DNA of 55,084 bases, taken from contig JAGXHL010000012.1 in assembly GCA_024636215.1 (NCBI GenBank), forward strand, positions 1-55,084. Reading direction: 5' to 3'. Origin of the DNA: Deltaproteobacteria bacterium. GTDB lineage: Bacteria; Desulfobacterota; Desulfuromonadia; Desulfuromonadales; BM103. Both the position numbers and the translations under genes were made by a program. Each line of letters opens with the position of its first letter. The stretch's first letter is position 1. The notes below the pieces were generated by a model. It was not told where the DNA came from and searched no databases. It worked only from the letters and a program-made list of their open reading frames with translations. Shown here piece after piece: positions 1 through 8,109 of the stretch.

Positions 1-830
1 CCCATGTAGGTTTTGGCAAAGAAGGTGTTGGAAAGTTTCTCGATGCGTACATTCTTGCCGGTGCGGGGGGCGTGGATGAAATCGCCGTTACCGACATACA
101 TGCCGACGTGGGTGACCCGCGTGCCGCCCTTGGTGGCGAAGAAGACCAGGTCTCCCGGTTGCAGGTTTTTCTTCGCGACCCACTTGCCTGCCTCGAACTG
201 GCTACGGGAGACGCGTGGCAGGTTGAGGCCGTTCAACCGGTAGGAAACCATGGTCAGGCCGCTGCAGTCAAAACCGTTCGTGGCCGTGGTGCCGCCCCAG
301 CGATAGGGGATGCCGATGAAGCGCTTGGCCGTATTGACCAGTTCGTCACGCAGGTTGCCTTGACCGCTCTGCTTGATGCGGGCGGCGGCATAATCTTCCG
401 GGAAGACGATGAAAAAACTGTTGATCAAGCCTTGGGACTGTAAACGCTCCGCTTCGGAGCGGGCCGGCTGATAGGTATTGTGATTGCCGAAGCGAACCTT
501 GTAAAGACCGGACTCATGACGGAAATAGTAAGCCTCTATGCCTCGCGACTCGAGCCGTTGCTCCAGGCGCACGGCGTTATCGAGATGAGCAAAAGCCCCG
601 ACCTGGATCGAGTAACCCATCTTTTCCAGAGTCTTGGTTTCTAGCGATGTTCCCGGAGAGGGCGGCGAATCCCTGAGTAACGAAGAGATAGGATCCGCAT
701 TGGGTGCAGGCTCAGGAGTCTGTGGTTGTTGTCTTTGCGGTGTCGCGCAGGCGCTCAGGACCAGCAACATCAAGAGCAGGGCGAAGAGGCTTCTGCAGAA
801 TTTAAGACGTGGGAAAATTGCGGTTGCCAT
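1..830 (-). CDS. NlpC/P60 peptidoglycan hydrolase lipoprotein with SPOR domain (3' end cut by the window)
   Basis: Probable cell-wall endopeptidase that cleaves peptide stems in peptidoglycan. The reading frame is open from 830 to the left edge, so the C-terminus is missing. Read on the minus strand, it has a lipoprotein signal ending in LVLSAC (lipidated Cys about residue 28), a low-complexity proline-rich linker, a SPOR-like segment beginning GYSIQVGAF (about 60-130) that would bind denuded glycan, and an NlpC/P60 domain with the catalytic Cys in NGFDCSGL and the His in THVGMYVG. An in-frame ATG at 845 is an alternative start, but the AGAGG before it abuts that ATG and the shorter signal peptide looks more normal. 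Function is inferred from the domain pair; the missing end should hold only the last few residues. Confidence 0.85.
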   Translation of the reverse strand, partial: MATAIFPRLKFCRSLFALLLMLLVLSACATPQRQQPQTPEPAPNADPISSLLRDSPPSPGTSLETKTLEKMGYSIQVGAFAHLDNAVRLEQRLESRGIEAYYFRHESGLYKVRFGNHNTYQPARSEAERLQSQGLINSFFIVFPEDYAAARIKQSGQGNLRDELVNTAKRFIGIPYRWGGTTATNGFDCSGLTMVSYRLNGLNLPRVSRSQFEAGKWVAKKNLQPGDLVFFATKGGTRVTHVGMYVGNGDFIHAPRTGKNVRIEKLSNTFFAKTYM

Positions 831-1024
831 GACAAAAATTGCCATCCTCTGAATGCAGAATTCAAAGAGGCCAGATTAGCACAATCCATTGAAAAAATTA
901 ATGGATCTAAAAGAAAAAGCTGACTCACGCCGAGACGCAGGGATCGCGCAGTAAGATCGCGGTGAAAAACCGACCTCTCCAGGTTTTGCCCCGCAACTTT
1001 GAGACCGGCGTCAGAAAAACATCT

Positions 1025-1933
1025 TCAGGGGAGACGGTAGAGGTGCAGGGTGACTCCGCATGCCAGGTTGGCTTCGGGGAAATCTTCGCCCGGGGTGAAC
1101 AATCCCAGCTTTTCAGCAGCCGGCAGGGTCTCGGCAAACAGGCTGTCAAGATAGTCGGGGCCGAGGTGAGGAGCGTTGAGGCAAGCCAGTATGTCACCGC
1201 CGGGGCTGAGCAGCTTGGGTAGTGTGCGCACCAGCTTCGGCCAGTGTTGCTCTGCGGTAAAACTTTTCCCCTGGGCCGCCGGAGGATCGCAGATGATCAG
1301 GTCAAAAGGACCGATTTTTTTTAGCTTACTGAGACTGCGGAAGAATTCGAGAGCCAGGAAGCTGGCCCGGCGCAGGTCGATATGGTTAAGCCGATGGTTG
1401 AGTTTGCCGAGTTCCAGGGCACCGCGATTCATGTCGAGGTTAACGACCTGGGTTGCTCCTCCCTTCAAAGCCGCCACGGAAAAGCTGCAGGTGTAGGCAA
1501 AGAGGTTGAGAACGCGCTTGCCCGCAGCGAGCCTGTGGACCAGCTTTCGCCCCACGGCCATATCCGGAAAGAAACCGATGTTTTGGGCCTCGCCGAGACG
1601 CAGACGGAAAGAGAGACCCGCTTCCCTGGCATCAATAGTTTCAGGCAAGTCTCCATATAGCAGCCGGCTCGGGCCGTTGCTGAGAAAGCGTTCCTGCAAG
1701 AGAATTGCCCTGGGTCGCTCGGGCAGGCTTGCGAGCAGCATCCGGGTCAATTCCTCCAGCCAGGCCTGTGGCCGTTGCCGGTAGAGGGTAACCATGACTA
1801 CGGGGGGAAAGGAGTCGACCAGCAAGTCTTCATAACCTGCAAAGCAGTGACCCCGGCCGTGAAAAAGACGTCTGGATTCTCCGGGAGACGGCAGATGTCG
1901 AATGATTTCGTCGTGAATGCTCTGCACGGACAA
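1025..1933 (-). CDS. class I SAM-dependent rRNA methyltransferase, RlmI-like
   Basis: A 302-residue methyltransferase that probably modifies a base of ribosomal RNA in the cytoplasm. The SAM-binding motif I is seen as RVLNLFAYTCSFSVAA, followed by the acidic residue of motif II in VVNLDMNRGAL. Motif IV is DLIICDPPAAQGKSF, the DPP form shared by RlmI/RlmL-type enzymes. Residues before about 110 form a family-specific N-terminal part; the PUA domain of E. coli RlmI is absent, so this is a shorter member. It lies 36 bases downstream of a small hypothetical gene on the same strand and may be cotranscribed with it. The exact rRNA position modified cannot be told from sequence. Confidence 0.85.
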   Translation of the reverse strand: MSVQSIHDEIIRHLPSPGESRRLFHGRGHCFAGYEDLLVDSFPPVVMVTLYRQRPQAWLEELTRMLLASLPERPRAILLQERFLSNGPSRLLYGDLPETIDAREAGLSFRLRLGEAQNIGFFPDMAVGRKLVHRLAAGKRVLNLFAYTCSFSVAALKGGATQVVNLDMNRGALELGKLNHRLNHIDLRRASFLALEFFRSLSKLKKIGPFDLIICDPPAAQGKSFTAEQHWPKLVRTLPKLLSPGGDILACLNAPHLGPDYLDSLFAETLPAAEKLGLFTPGEDFPEANLACGVTLHLYRLP

Positions 1934-1969
1934 TTGTGACTGGCCTTGTGCCCTTGTGGGCTGGATTGC

Positions 1970-2224
1970 TTAATATCTGACCTTGAGCCGGTCGAGGGTA
2001 CGATGGATGTCTTCGAGGCTGAAACCCTGCTTTTCGCAGCACATTTCGGACCAGGTTTCGTAAGCTTCGACGCGCATCAGGAGCTCGGCGACCAAGGGCT
2101 CGCGGCCGGCAAATTCCGCCGGGTTCTCGGCGACCTTGAGCAGCAAGGGAACGATGAAGTCGGGCAGGTCGCCTTCACTGTTCTCCCTGAGCGTTGCCGC
2201 GGCCAGTTTGGCAAAAGTATCCAT
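1970..2224 (-). CDS. small conserved-looking hypothetical protein, 84 residues
   Basis: Not recognised as a named family. The start at 2224 is chosen because GGTGGAG lies 8 bases before this ATG; longer in-frame extensions upstream have no such site. The product starts MDTFAKLAAATLRENSEGD and is acidic, mostly helical in character, with no signal peptide or membrane segment, so it is probably cytosolic. Two cysteines (WSEMCCEK) sit near the middle of the second half. It precedes the RlmI-like methyltransferase by 36 bases on the same strand, suggesting cotranscription but not revealing function. Confidence 0.6.
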   Translation of the reverse strand: MDTFAKLAAATLRENSEGDLPDFIVPLLLKVAENPAEFAGREPLVAELLMRVEAYETWSEMCCEKQGFSLEDIHRTLDRLKVRY

Positions 2225-2417
2225 AAGATTTCTCCACCACTTGCAAACACTCGTTCTGGAAGCACTCTTCGTCGAGCATAACCTCCTCAGATAAAAGGTG
2301 CAATAGGGGTCGGGCCTTCGCATTCCGCATTTCTGTGCAAAAAGGATCTTTTGGGCAATGTGTAGACGTGACCCCTTGCCATTGGCATGTAAGGCAGAGC
2401 ATACAAAAGGATTCAAT

Positions 2418-2447
2418 TTGACTTCAACCTCTCGGGTAACGTATACA
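2418..2447 (+). promoter_or_regulatory. candidate sigma-70 promoter for the DUF815 ATPase gene
   Basis: TTGACT at 2418-2423 and TATACA at 2442-2447 are separated by 18 bases, about 40 bases before the ATPase start. The rest of the 264-base gap from 2225 to 2488 between the divergent genes shows no gene or repeat that I can support. Confidence 0.5.
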
Positions 2448-2488
2448 GAGGCGCTTTGGAAAGAGCTGCCAGACAGACAGAAAGAGAG

Positions 2489-3388
2489 ATGACCAAGATG
2501 ATGTTGAAACCTGAAGTTGTTGCCCAGCTGGAGCGTGTGCTCAGCTCTGTAGAACAATTGCTGCCCAAGGCCTGCAAGCCGGTTGACTGGTCAACCTGTT
2601 CCGCTGCCAACTGGCGGCGTCATTCCTTCTCCGGTTTTCTTGAACCGGTCAAAGTGACTGATACAACCACCCTCGATGAACTCCTTGGTGTGGAAGAGCA
2701 GAAACAGACCATGATCGATAATACCCGGCAGTTCCTGGCCGGTCTGCCTGCCAACAATTCCCTGCTCTGGGGCTCGCGCGGCACCGGCAAGTCTTCACTG
2801 GTCAAAGCCCTGCTCAATGAGTACGCTGCTAAAGGGCTGCGGGTGATTCAGGTGGAGAAGGAAGACCTGATCTATCTGTCAGAGATTTTTGCTGCGGTAG
2901 AGAATGAGCCTTATCGTTTTATCCTGCTCTGTGATGACCTGACCTTTGAGGTCGGTGAGTTGAGCTACAAGATGCTGAAGAGCGCTCTTGACGGCTCGGT
3001 CTATTCGGCTCCGGAGAACGTACTGATTTACGTGACCTCGAATCGTCGTCACCTGTTGCCCGAATACGAAAGCGATCATCTTGGCGGCAAGTACGTTAAG
3101 GGTGAATTGCAGCAGAGCGAGGCGATGGAAGAGAAGGTCTCGCTTTCCGATCGTTTCGGTCTGTGGATCCCCTTCCATGTCTTCAGCCAGGAGCGCTACC
3201 TCGATGCCGTTCGGCTCTGTGTGGAGCGCCAGGCCCGCGAGCGCCAGGTTGACATCCCCTGGTCGCAGGAGCTTGAGCAGGATGCGGTCAAATGGTCGCG
3301 CGACAAGAGCAAGCGCTGCGGACGAACCGCTTTCCAGTTTTCCAAGAACTGGGTCGGGCGCTACCTGTTGAAGAAACAGGCGGCCTGA
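2489..3388 (+). CDS. AAA-type ATPase of the DUF815 family
   Basis: A 299-residue P-loop ATPase. Walker A is GSRGTGKSS (about residue 95) and Walker B is FILLCDDL (about residue 145); TSNRRHLLP fits a sensor-1 segment and the C-terminal part carries an arginine-rich helix region. The order and length match the DUF815 group, whose cellular role is not established. Start: ATG at 2489 follows AAAGAGAG closely; a TTG at 2456 gives 11 more residues but lies almost on the candidate promoter. Three further ATGs within six codons leave the exact N-terminus uncertain. It stands alone and is followed by a hairpin terminator shared with the convergent DUF3014 gene. No partner or substrate can be inferred. 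Confidence 0.85.
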   Translation: MTKMMLKPEVVAQLERVLSSVEQLLPKACKPVDWSTCSAANWRRHSFSGFLEPVKVTDTTTLDELLGVEEQKQTMIDNTRQFLAGLPANNSLLWGSRGTGKSSLVKALLNEYAAKGLRVIQVEKEDLIYLSEIFAAVENEPYRFILLCDDLTFEVGELSYKMLKSALDGSVYSAPENVLIYVTSNRRHLLPEYESDHLGGKYVKGELQQSEAMEEKVSLSDRFGLWIPFHVFSQERYLDAVRLCVERQARERQVDIPWSQELEQDAVKWSRDKSKRCGRTAFQFSKNWVGRYLLKKQAA

Positions 3389-3438
3389 TCGGGTTCTGGC
3401 AGTTCGCCGCACGGGACACTCTTCCCGCACAATAAATT

Positions 3439-3470
3439 CAGAAAGGGCGGCCAGTTGGCCGCCATTTCTG
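3439..3470. terminator. bidirectional hairpin terminator between convergent genes
   Basis: GGCGGCCA at 3446-3453 and TGGCCGCC at 3456-3463 form a perfect 8-bp stem with a GT loop, extended by CAGAAA/TTTCTG arms after one mismatch. It lies between the ends of the DUF815 ATPase (+) and the DUF3014 gene (-). Confidence 0.65.
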
Positions 3471-3491
3471 CTGTCAGAACGAATCGACCCC

Positions 3492-4292
3492 TCAGTTCTC
3501 CACAAGCAATTTGCGATATTCGTGCAGCAGGGTTTTAATCTGGGCGGCATTCTCTGGACCGGAGCGCAGCAGGATCTTGCGGCCTGCCGAGAGAGCTTCC
3601 AGGTCGGGATCGGCATACAGGTAGAGGGCCTTGGGCTGGGTTAGATAGATTGGTCCTGTGCTTTGCGGGGTGACCAGCAGGTGATCGATCACTTCAACCA
3701 GGCGGTCGTTAAAGTAGGCATCCGGATAGCCAAGCTCCTGGTAGGCTTGCTGGAAAAGCGGGTAGAGGCGTTTGTAAACCGCGACGACCTGCGCGCTGTC
3801 GAGAGCAGCCAGCGTTTTGATCAGGGGCGTGTAGCGTTTATAGTTGGCCGGGGCGATCGTTAACTGCTCGCGTTGTCCTTCTGCCAGGAATTGTTCAGGG
3901 GTTTTCTTGATTGGCCGGTGGGTGGCCGGCAGCTGCGGTCGTGGCAGATTGTCGACCATGACCACGAAACGCTCGATAAAATGGTCGAGAACAAAGAAGC
4001 GGTCGAGTTTCTGGTCATTAAAGAGTTTGGCCAGGATCTCGGCCATCGAAGAATCACTTTGTTTAAGTTGCGGCAGGGGCTTTTCCGGTTCGATGAGAGG
4101 CTCTGTCCTCTTCAGCTCTTCCGGTGTTGCGGTAACCGGATGCTGGATGGCCGGTGTTTCTTGCAATTGTTCAACAGGCGGCGCTATGACCACCTGTGCC
4201 TGCTGCTCCTCAGGCAGGTAGAATTGCCAGTAGATGATCGCGACAATGACACCGATGACAATAGAACCAATCAGGAATGGGCCGTTTTTCAT
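3492..4292 (-). CDS. DUF3014 family membrane-anchored protein
   Basis: A 266-residue protein with one N-terminal transmembrane helix (about residues 5-25, LIGSIVIGVIVAIIYW), a proline/glutamate-rich linker to about residue 80, and a helical C-terminal domain containing FFVLDHFIERFVVMVDNLPR, which is typical of the DUF3014 family. The bulk should face the periplasm. No catalytic motif is visible and the family has no established function. The start ATG at 4292 is preceded by GGAGAACTTTT. It stands alone between two terminator-like stretches; the upstream rhomboid gene is on the same strand 60 bases away, so cotranscription is possible. Confidence 0.75.
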   Translation of the reverse strand: MKNGPFLIGSIVIGVIVAIIYWQFYLPEEQQAQVVIAPPVEQLQETPAIQHPVTATPEELKRTEPLIEPEKPLPQLKQSDSSMAEILAKLFNDQKLDRFFVLDHFIERFVVMVDNLPRPQLPATHRPIKKTPEQFLAEGQREQLTIAPANYKRYTPLIKTLAALDSAQVVAVYKRLYPLFQQAYQELGYPDAYFNDRLVEVIDHLLVTPQSTGPIYLTQPKALYLYADPDLEALSAGRKILLRSGPENAAQIKTLLHEYRKLLVEN

Positions 4293-4352
4293 AAAAGTTC
4301 TCCAAGGCTGTTCGTCAGATATCCTAAAACAATAACCTCAATCGTCAAGCAG

Positions 4353-5333
4353 TCAACCTCCTCGGCAAAGGGCCAGCCACCAGGCCGTGGCCACCAGGCC
4401 TATGCCTGTGGTGGCCATCAAGGCGTTCAACTGCCAATGCGGGCGGCCATATTTTTCTATGGCCAGTTCAGCGCCGAAGCCGAGGGGCAGGCCGAACAGA
4501 AAGCCGAACAGGTGGGCACCGAGGTCGGTGTTTTCGCCGCCGGCGCCGAGCATGGCGAGCAGGCCGAGGGCTGCTGCGACCGGTAAGGCCCAGCGGCGGC
4601 GTGGCCGCAGGTTGTGCCGGTAGCGGACCATGCTGACGGCGGCCAGAATGGCCACGGCACCAAAGATCGCGGTAGACGCCCCGACCGCCCGATGTGCCGG
4701 ATTTTGCAGCCAGGCATTAGCCAGGTTGCCGAAGCTGCCGGCAGCCAGCAGCAGCAGCCAGGCCGGACCGGAGCGCAGATCACGGCACAGGCGTGAGATG
4801 AAGAAGCCGCCGATCACCAGATTGCCAAGCAAGTGTTGCCAGTCGGCGTGCAGGGTGAGGGCTGTGACCAGGCGCCACCACTGACCGTCCATGATCTTGC
4901 CGGCGTGGGCGTTGCCAAGTTCATACCAGTTGACCGGGTCATGTCCGGCGAAGTTGATATCGCGCAGGGTGACATTATAAAAGATGCCGATGGCAATCAG
5001 AGCCCAGATTGTGGTCGCGCGATTGTCGACCAGGGGGGTGTCCTTTGGCGGTGGCGGCGGCCAGCCATGATTTTCACTCTCGTACTGGCGCAGCTCCCTG
5101 AGCGCTATCTCCAGCATGTTTGCCGGCACCAGCAGTTGCCAGCCAAAGCCCCGCCGCTCTGCATGGCAGGGAATGTGGCGTGCAGCCAGAACCAGCGACC
5201 AGCTATGCATCTGCCGTTTCGACAAGGTGATGGCTTCTGCAGTCTCAAGACGACTGGGCAAAGGCAGCCACTCTGCATGGTTGGGTTCGGGCGGAAGGAT
5301 GTCGATGGGCGGTTCGGACATGAGGTCTATCAT
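4353..5333 (-). CDS. rhomboid family intramembrane serine protease
   Basis: A 326-residue integral membrane protease expected to cut transmembrane substrates in the inner membrane. The catalytic pair is visible as Ser in VGASTAIFG and His in GAHLFGFLFG, and LHADWQHLLGNL matches the conserved HxxxxHxxxN helix. About six transmembrane helices follow an N-terminal cytosolic region of roughly 120 residues that includes a run of prolines (PPPPPK). Start: ATG at 5333 has AGAGG 12 bases upstream; a GTG at 5357 would add eight residues and an ATG at 5321 would remove four, so the N-terminus is uncertain. It is divergent from lexA. Substrates are unknown. Confidence 0.85.
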   Translation of the reverse strand: MIDLMSEPPIDILPPEPNHAEWLPLPSRLETAEAITLSKRQMHSWSLVLAARHIPCHAERRGFGWQLLVPANMLEIALRELRQYESENHGWPPPPPKDTPLVDNRATTIWALIAIGIFYNVTLRDINFAGHDPVNWYELGNAHAGKIMDGQWWRLVTALTLHADWQHLLGNLVIGGFFISRLCRDLRSGPAWLLLLAAGSFGNLANAWLQNPAHRAVGASTAIFGAVAILAAVSMVRYRHNLRPRRRWALPVAAALGLLAMLGAGGENTDLGAHLFGFLFGLPLGFGAELAIEKYGRPHWQLNALMATTGIGLVATAWWLALCRGG

Positions 5334-5368
5334 CGCAAATTGTTGCCTCTGCGTCACCTCTGATCTCT

Positions 5369-5411
5369 TGACGGTCCTTATTTAGTTGTGATAGTTACAT
5401 TAAAGTAACTT
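5369..5411 (+). promoter_or_regulatory. lexA promoter with overlapping palindromic operator
   Basis: TTGACG at 5369-5374 and GATAGT at 5391-5396 are 16 bases apart. The near-perfect palindrome AGTTACATTAAAGTAACT (5394-5411, one mismatched pair of nine) covers the -10 element and the likely transcription start. Autoregulation by LexA is the family's usual behaviour, so this is a plausible LexA site; the motif itself is not one I can match to a known LexA box. Confidence 0.55.
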
Positions 5412-5447
5412 ATTCACCCCCTCCCTTCATCTAGAAACGAGTTTTTC

Positions 5448-6059
5448 ATGGCAGTACTGACGAGACGACAGCAACAGGTTTACGATTTTCTGGTCGCATA
5501 TCTTGCCGCCAAAGGTTACCCGCCAACGCTACAGGAAATCGCCGGCCATCTCCAGGTCTCCGGCAACCTCGGCGTATTGCGTCACCTCAAGGCTTTGGAG
5601 CGAGCAGGCCTGATCACGCGCAGTCCCGGCAGTTCCCGTTCGATCACCCTGATTAATCGTCCTGAGCAAGCCTCGATATTGCTGCCATTGCTGGGCAGCG
5701 TGCGGGCCGGCCTGCCGGAGTTGGCGATGGAGGAAATTGAGGCGCGTATCGCCGTGGACCCTGTGCTGGTCAAGTCCCGCGATGCGTTTCTGCTGCGCGT
5801 CAAGGGTGATTCGATGATCGAGGCGCATATCCTGGCCGGCGACCTGGCGGTGATCCGCCCGCAGGCAACTGCCGAGAATGGTGAAATCGTAGTGGCTCTG
5901 ATCGATGGTGAGGCGACCTTGAAGAGGTTCTTCCATGAAGGGGATCGCATCCGTCTGCAGCCGGAAAACTCCAGCATGGAGCCGATCTTCGTTGCGGCCG
6001 ACACCCTGGAGCTATCAATTATCGGCAAGGTGACCGGCCTTTGTCGTGTTCTGGAATAG
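5448..6059 (+). CDS. lexA: LexA repressor, SOS regulator
   Basis: A 203-residue transcriptional repressor of DNA-damage genes that inactivates itself when activated RecA is present. The N-terminal winged helix spans about residues 1-65 (TRRQQQVYDFLVAYL, then PPTLQEIAGHLQVS). The self-cleavage site is Ala-Gly in GSVRAGLPE. The peptidase domain carries the catalytic Ser in KGDSMIEAHI and Lys in EATLKRFF. Length agrees with the family. A palindrome overlapping its own promoter suggests autoregulation. The ribosome-binding site is weak (AACGAG, about 8 bases before ATG). Organisms of this group can carry more than one LexA, so I cannot say whether this is the only one. Confidence 0.92.
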   Translation: MAVLTRRQQQVYDFLVAYLAAKGYPPTLQEIAGHLQVSGNLGVLRHLKALERAGLITRSPGSSRSITLINRPEQASILLPLLGSVRAGLPELAMEEIEARIAVDPVLVKSRDAFLLRVKGDSMIEAHILAGDLAVIRPQATAENGEIVVALIDGEATLKRFFHEGDRIRLQPENSSMEPIFVAADTLELSIIGKVTGLCRVLE

Positions 6060-6070
6060 CCTGGCTTTCC

Positions 6071-6099
6071 TTGACTGCAGAGCTTTTTTGTGGTACCTT
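6071..6099 (+). promoter_or_regulatory. candidate promoter of carD
   Basis: TTGACT at 6071-6076, 17-base spacer, TACCTT at 6094-6099. It begins 11 bases after the lexA stop codon, so carD probably has its own promoter. Confidence 0.5.
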
Positions 6100-6127
6100 A
6101 GTTCTTTAAATGGGAGAAATGACAATA

Positions 6128-6610
6128 ATGTTTAAAATTGGTGACCGGGCTGTATACCCTGCACAAGGGGTCGGAGTTGTAGAAAATATTGAGTCTCGCG
6201 AGTTCTGCGGTCATACCCACGATTTTTATATCCTGCGCATTATTGATAACGACATGACCATCATGGTTCCGGTGGGCAATGCCCTTCAGGTCGGTTTGCG
6301 TACCTTGATCAGCAAAGATAAAGTCGAGACAATATACAACGTTCTCGAGGAAAAGCAAATTGGCTCCCTGGCGATCGCCTCCTGGAGCCGCCGACAGCGC
6401 GAATATAATGACAAGATCAAAACCGGTGACCCGGTTGATGTCGCCGAGGTCTTGCGTGAGCTTTACCTGATCAAGGAAGAGAAGGAACTCTCTTACGGCG
6501 AGAAGAAAGTTCTCGAGCTGGCCAGAAGGCTGCTGGTCAAGGAACTGGCCCTTGCCGAGGGGATCGAGGAAGATACGGTGACGGAACGCCTCGAAAATAT
6601 GGTCAACTGA
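6128..6610 (+). CDS. CarD-family RNA polymerase-binding transcription regulator
   Basis: A 160-residue protein of the CarD/CdnL type. Family members bind the RNA polymerase beta subunit through the N-terminal Tudor-like domain and stabilise open complexes at many promoters. The N-terminus FKIGDRAVYPAQGVGVVENI is the hallmark; the C-terminal half is helical (VAEVLRELYLI, SYGEKKVLELARRLL), as in the DNA-contacting domain. Start at 6128 is chosen because it begins directly at MFKIGD, with GGAG 11 bases before; ATGs at 6110 and 6119 are in frame but sit on or beside that site. It is followed by a strong terminator and then ispD-ispF, a gene order seen in related bacteria. Confidence 0.9.
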   Translation: MFKIGDRAVYPAQGVGVVENIESREFCGHTHDFYILRIIDNDMTIMVPVGNALQVGLRTLISKDKVETIYNVLEEKQIGSLAIASWSRRQREYNDKIKTGDPVDVAEVLRELYLIKEEKELSYGEKKVLELARRLLVKELALAEGIEEDTVTERLENMVN

Positions 6611-6638
6611 TTTCGGAAGCAATAAAGCGCGAATTTCG

Positions 6639-6677
6639 GGTCGAGTGCAAAGCTGCACTCGGCCTTTATTATTTTTT
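6639..6677 (+). terminator. Rho-independent terminator after carD
   Basis: GGTCGAGTGCA (6639-6649) pairs with TGCACTCGGCC (6654-6664) with one G-T pair and an AAGC loop, followed by a T-rich tract at 6665-6677. It separates carD from ispD, although some read-through cannot be excluded. Confidence 0.85.
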
Positions 6678-6833
6678 GACAGTGAGAAGTTCTTTTAATT
6701 AATTATTTTCAAATGGCGGTAAATACGATAGAAATAGCAGATCGGGTCGTTCCGGAATGCTTCTGGATCCCGTAACGGGGCTGCTGGGCTCGCTGCCGGG
6801 CGGGAGACTGGCGACTGACGACAGGAAGAGGCT

Positions 6834-7535
6834 ATGAACGTTCATGTTCTGATCCCCGCTGCGGGTAGCGGCAGCAGGATCGGCGGCGCTACCAGAAAGC
6901 AGTACCTGGAACTTGGTGGTCGACCGATTCTGGTGCAGACACTGTCGAGACTTGCCGATCAGCCACAGGTCTCGTCCATTCACCTGGTTGTCCCGGAGGA
7001 GGATGTCGCCAGCTGTCGGGCTGACCTGGTGGAAGGGTATCGTCTGGAAAAAATCGGTGTAGTGGTTGCCGGGGGAAACGAGCGTCAGGACTCTGTACGC
7101 AACGGACTGGAAGCCTGCGGCGCGGCGGATCAGGATGTGATTCTGATTCACGATGGCGTACGCCCGTTCTTCCCACAGGAACAGATCGGTCAGTTGGTGC
7201 AGTTGGCCGCTGCCGAAGGCGCTGCCATTCTGGCTGTCCCGGCACAGGATACGATCAAGGAAGTTTTTGACGGTCGGGTGCGTTCGACTCTTGATCGCAG
7301 TCTGCTATGGCAGGTGCAGACACCCCAGGCCTTTCGCTGCGACCGGATTCGTGAGGCCCATCGGCGGGCTTATGTCGGTGGTTACCTCGGTACCGATGAT
7401 GCCTCTCTGGTTGAATGGTGTGGCTGGCCCGTCGCCGTTTTGCCAGGGCATCCACATAACATCAAGATAACGACGCCGGCAGACCTGGTCCTGGCAAGGG
7501 CCTTGATCGCGGCGGGAGAGGTGTCTCTGACATGA
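6834..7535 (+). CDS. ispD: 2-C-methyl-D-erythritol 4-phosphate cytidylyltransferase
   Basis: A 233-residue enzyme that joins CTP and methylerythritol phosphate to give CDP-methylerythritol in the MEP isoprenoid pathway. The nucleotide-binding N-terminus is LIPAAGSGSRIGGATRKQY; the substrate region IHDGVRPF, the motif AVPAQDTIKE and the C-terminal GTDDASLVE and NIKITTPADL are all typical. AGGAAGAGG precedes the ATG. Its stop codon overlaps the start of ispF by four bases (ATGA), so the two are translationally coupled. Cytoplasmic. Confidence 0.95.
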   Translation: MNVHVLIPAAGSGSRIGGATRKQYLELGGRPILVQTLSRLADQPQVSSIHLVVPEEDVASCRADLVEGYRLEKIGVVVAGGNERQDSVRNGLEACGAADQDVILIHDGVRPFFPQEQIGQLVQLAAAEGAAILAVPAQDTIKEVFDGRVRSTLDRSLLWQVQTPQAFRCDRIREAHRRAYVGGYLGTDDASLVEWCGWPVAVLPGHPHNIKITTPADLVLARALIAAGEVSLT

Positions 7536-8014
7536 TTCGCATTGGTCATGGTTTTGACGTGCATCGCCTGGTCCCTGACCGGCCCCTGGTCCTGGGTGGA
7601 GTGACCATCCCCTACGAGTCTGGTCTGCTCGGCCATTCCGATGCCGATGTCCTGCTGCATGCGGTTGCTGATGCCATCCTCGGCGCCCTGGGGCTCGGCG
7701 ATATCGGTCGTTATTTCCCCGACACCGATGAGGCGTACAAGGGAATCAACAGCCTGCTGCTGCTGGAGCATGTGGTCGGTTTGGCAAGGGAGCGCGGCTT
7801 CCGGGTCAGCAACCTGGATACAACAGTGATTGCGCAGCGGCCCAAGCTGGCACCCCATGTTGCCCGGATGGTGATCAACCTGGCCAGGACCTGCCAGGTG
7901 CCGGGCGGCTGTGTGAATGTAAAGGCGACCACAACCGAGCAGCTGGGCTTTACCGGTCGGGGTGAAGGCATCTCGGCTCACGCGGTGGTGTTGATGGCGA
8001 CAAGCGACAGTTGA
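7532..8014 (+). CDS. ispF: 2-C-methyl-D-erythritol 2,4-cyclodiphosphate synthase
   Basis: A 160-residue enzyme that converts CDP-methylerythritol 2-phosphate to the cyclic diphosphate, releasing CMP, in the MEP pathway. Zinc ligands are visible in GHGFDVHRL (Asp8, His10) and His42 in GLLGHSDADVLLHA. The C-terminal VKATTTEQLGFTGRGEGI is the conserved substrate loop. Length matches the family (about 160). It overlaps ispD by four bases; glnS follows 95 bases later and may be read from the same transcript. Confidence 0.96.
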   Translation: MIRIGHGFDVHRLVPDRPLVLGGVTIPYESGLLGHSDADVLLHAVADAILGALGLGDIGRYFPDTDEAYKGINSLLLLEHVVGLARERGFRVSNLDTTVIAQRPKLAPHVARMVINLARTCQVPGGCVNVKATTTEQLGFTGRGEGISAHAVVLMATSDS

Positions 8015-8109
8015 CTTGTTTAGAAGCTTGTCGTCCGGGGGCAAAGCTTTGCGTTGCGCTCCGGATTTTAGCGTAATACTGAAAAGAACCTTTGAGGAGT
8101 AACCGTCAT

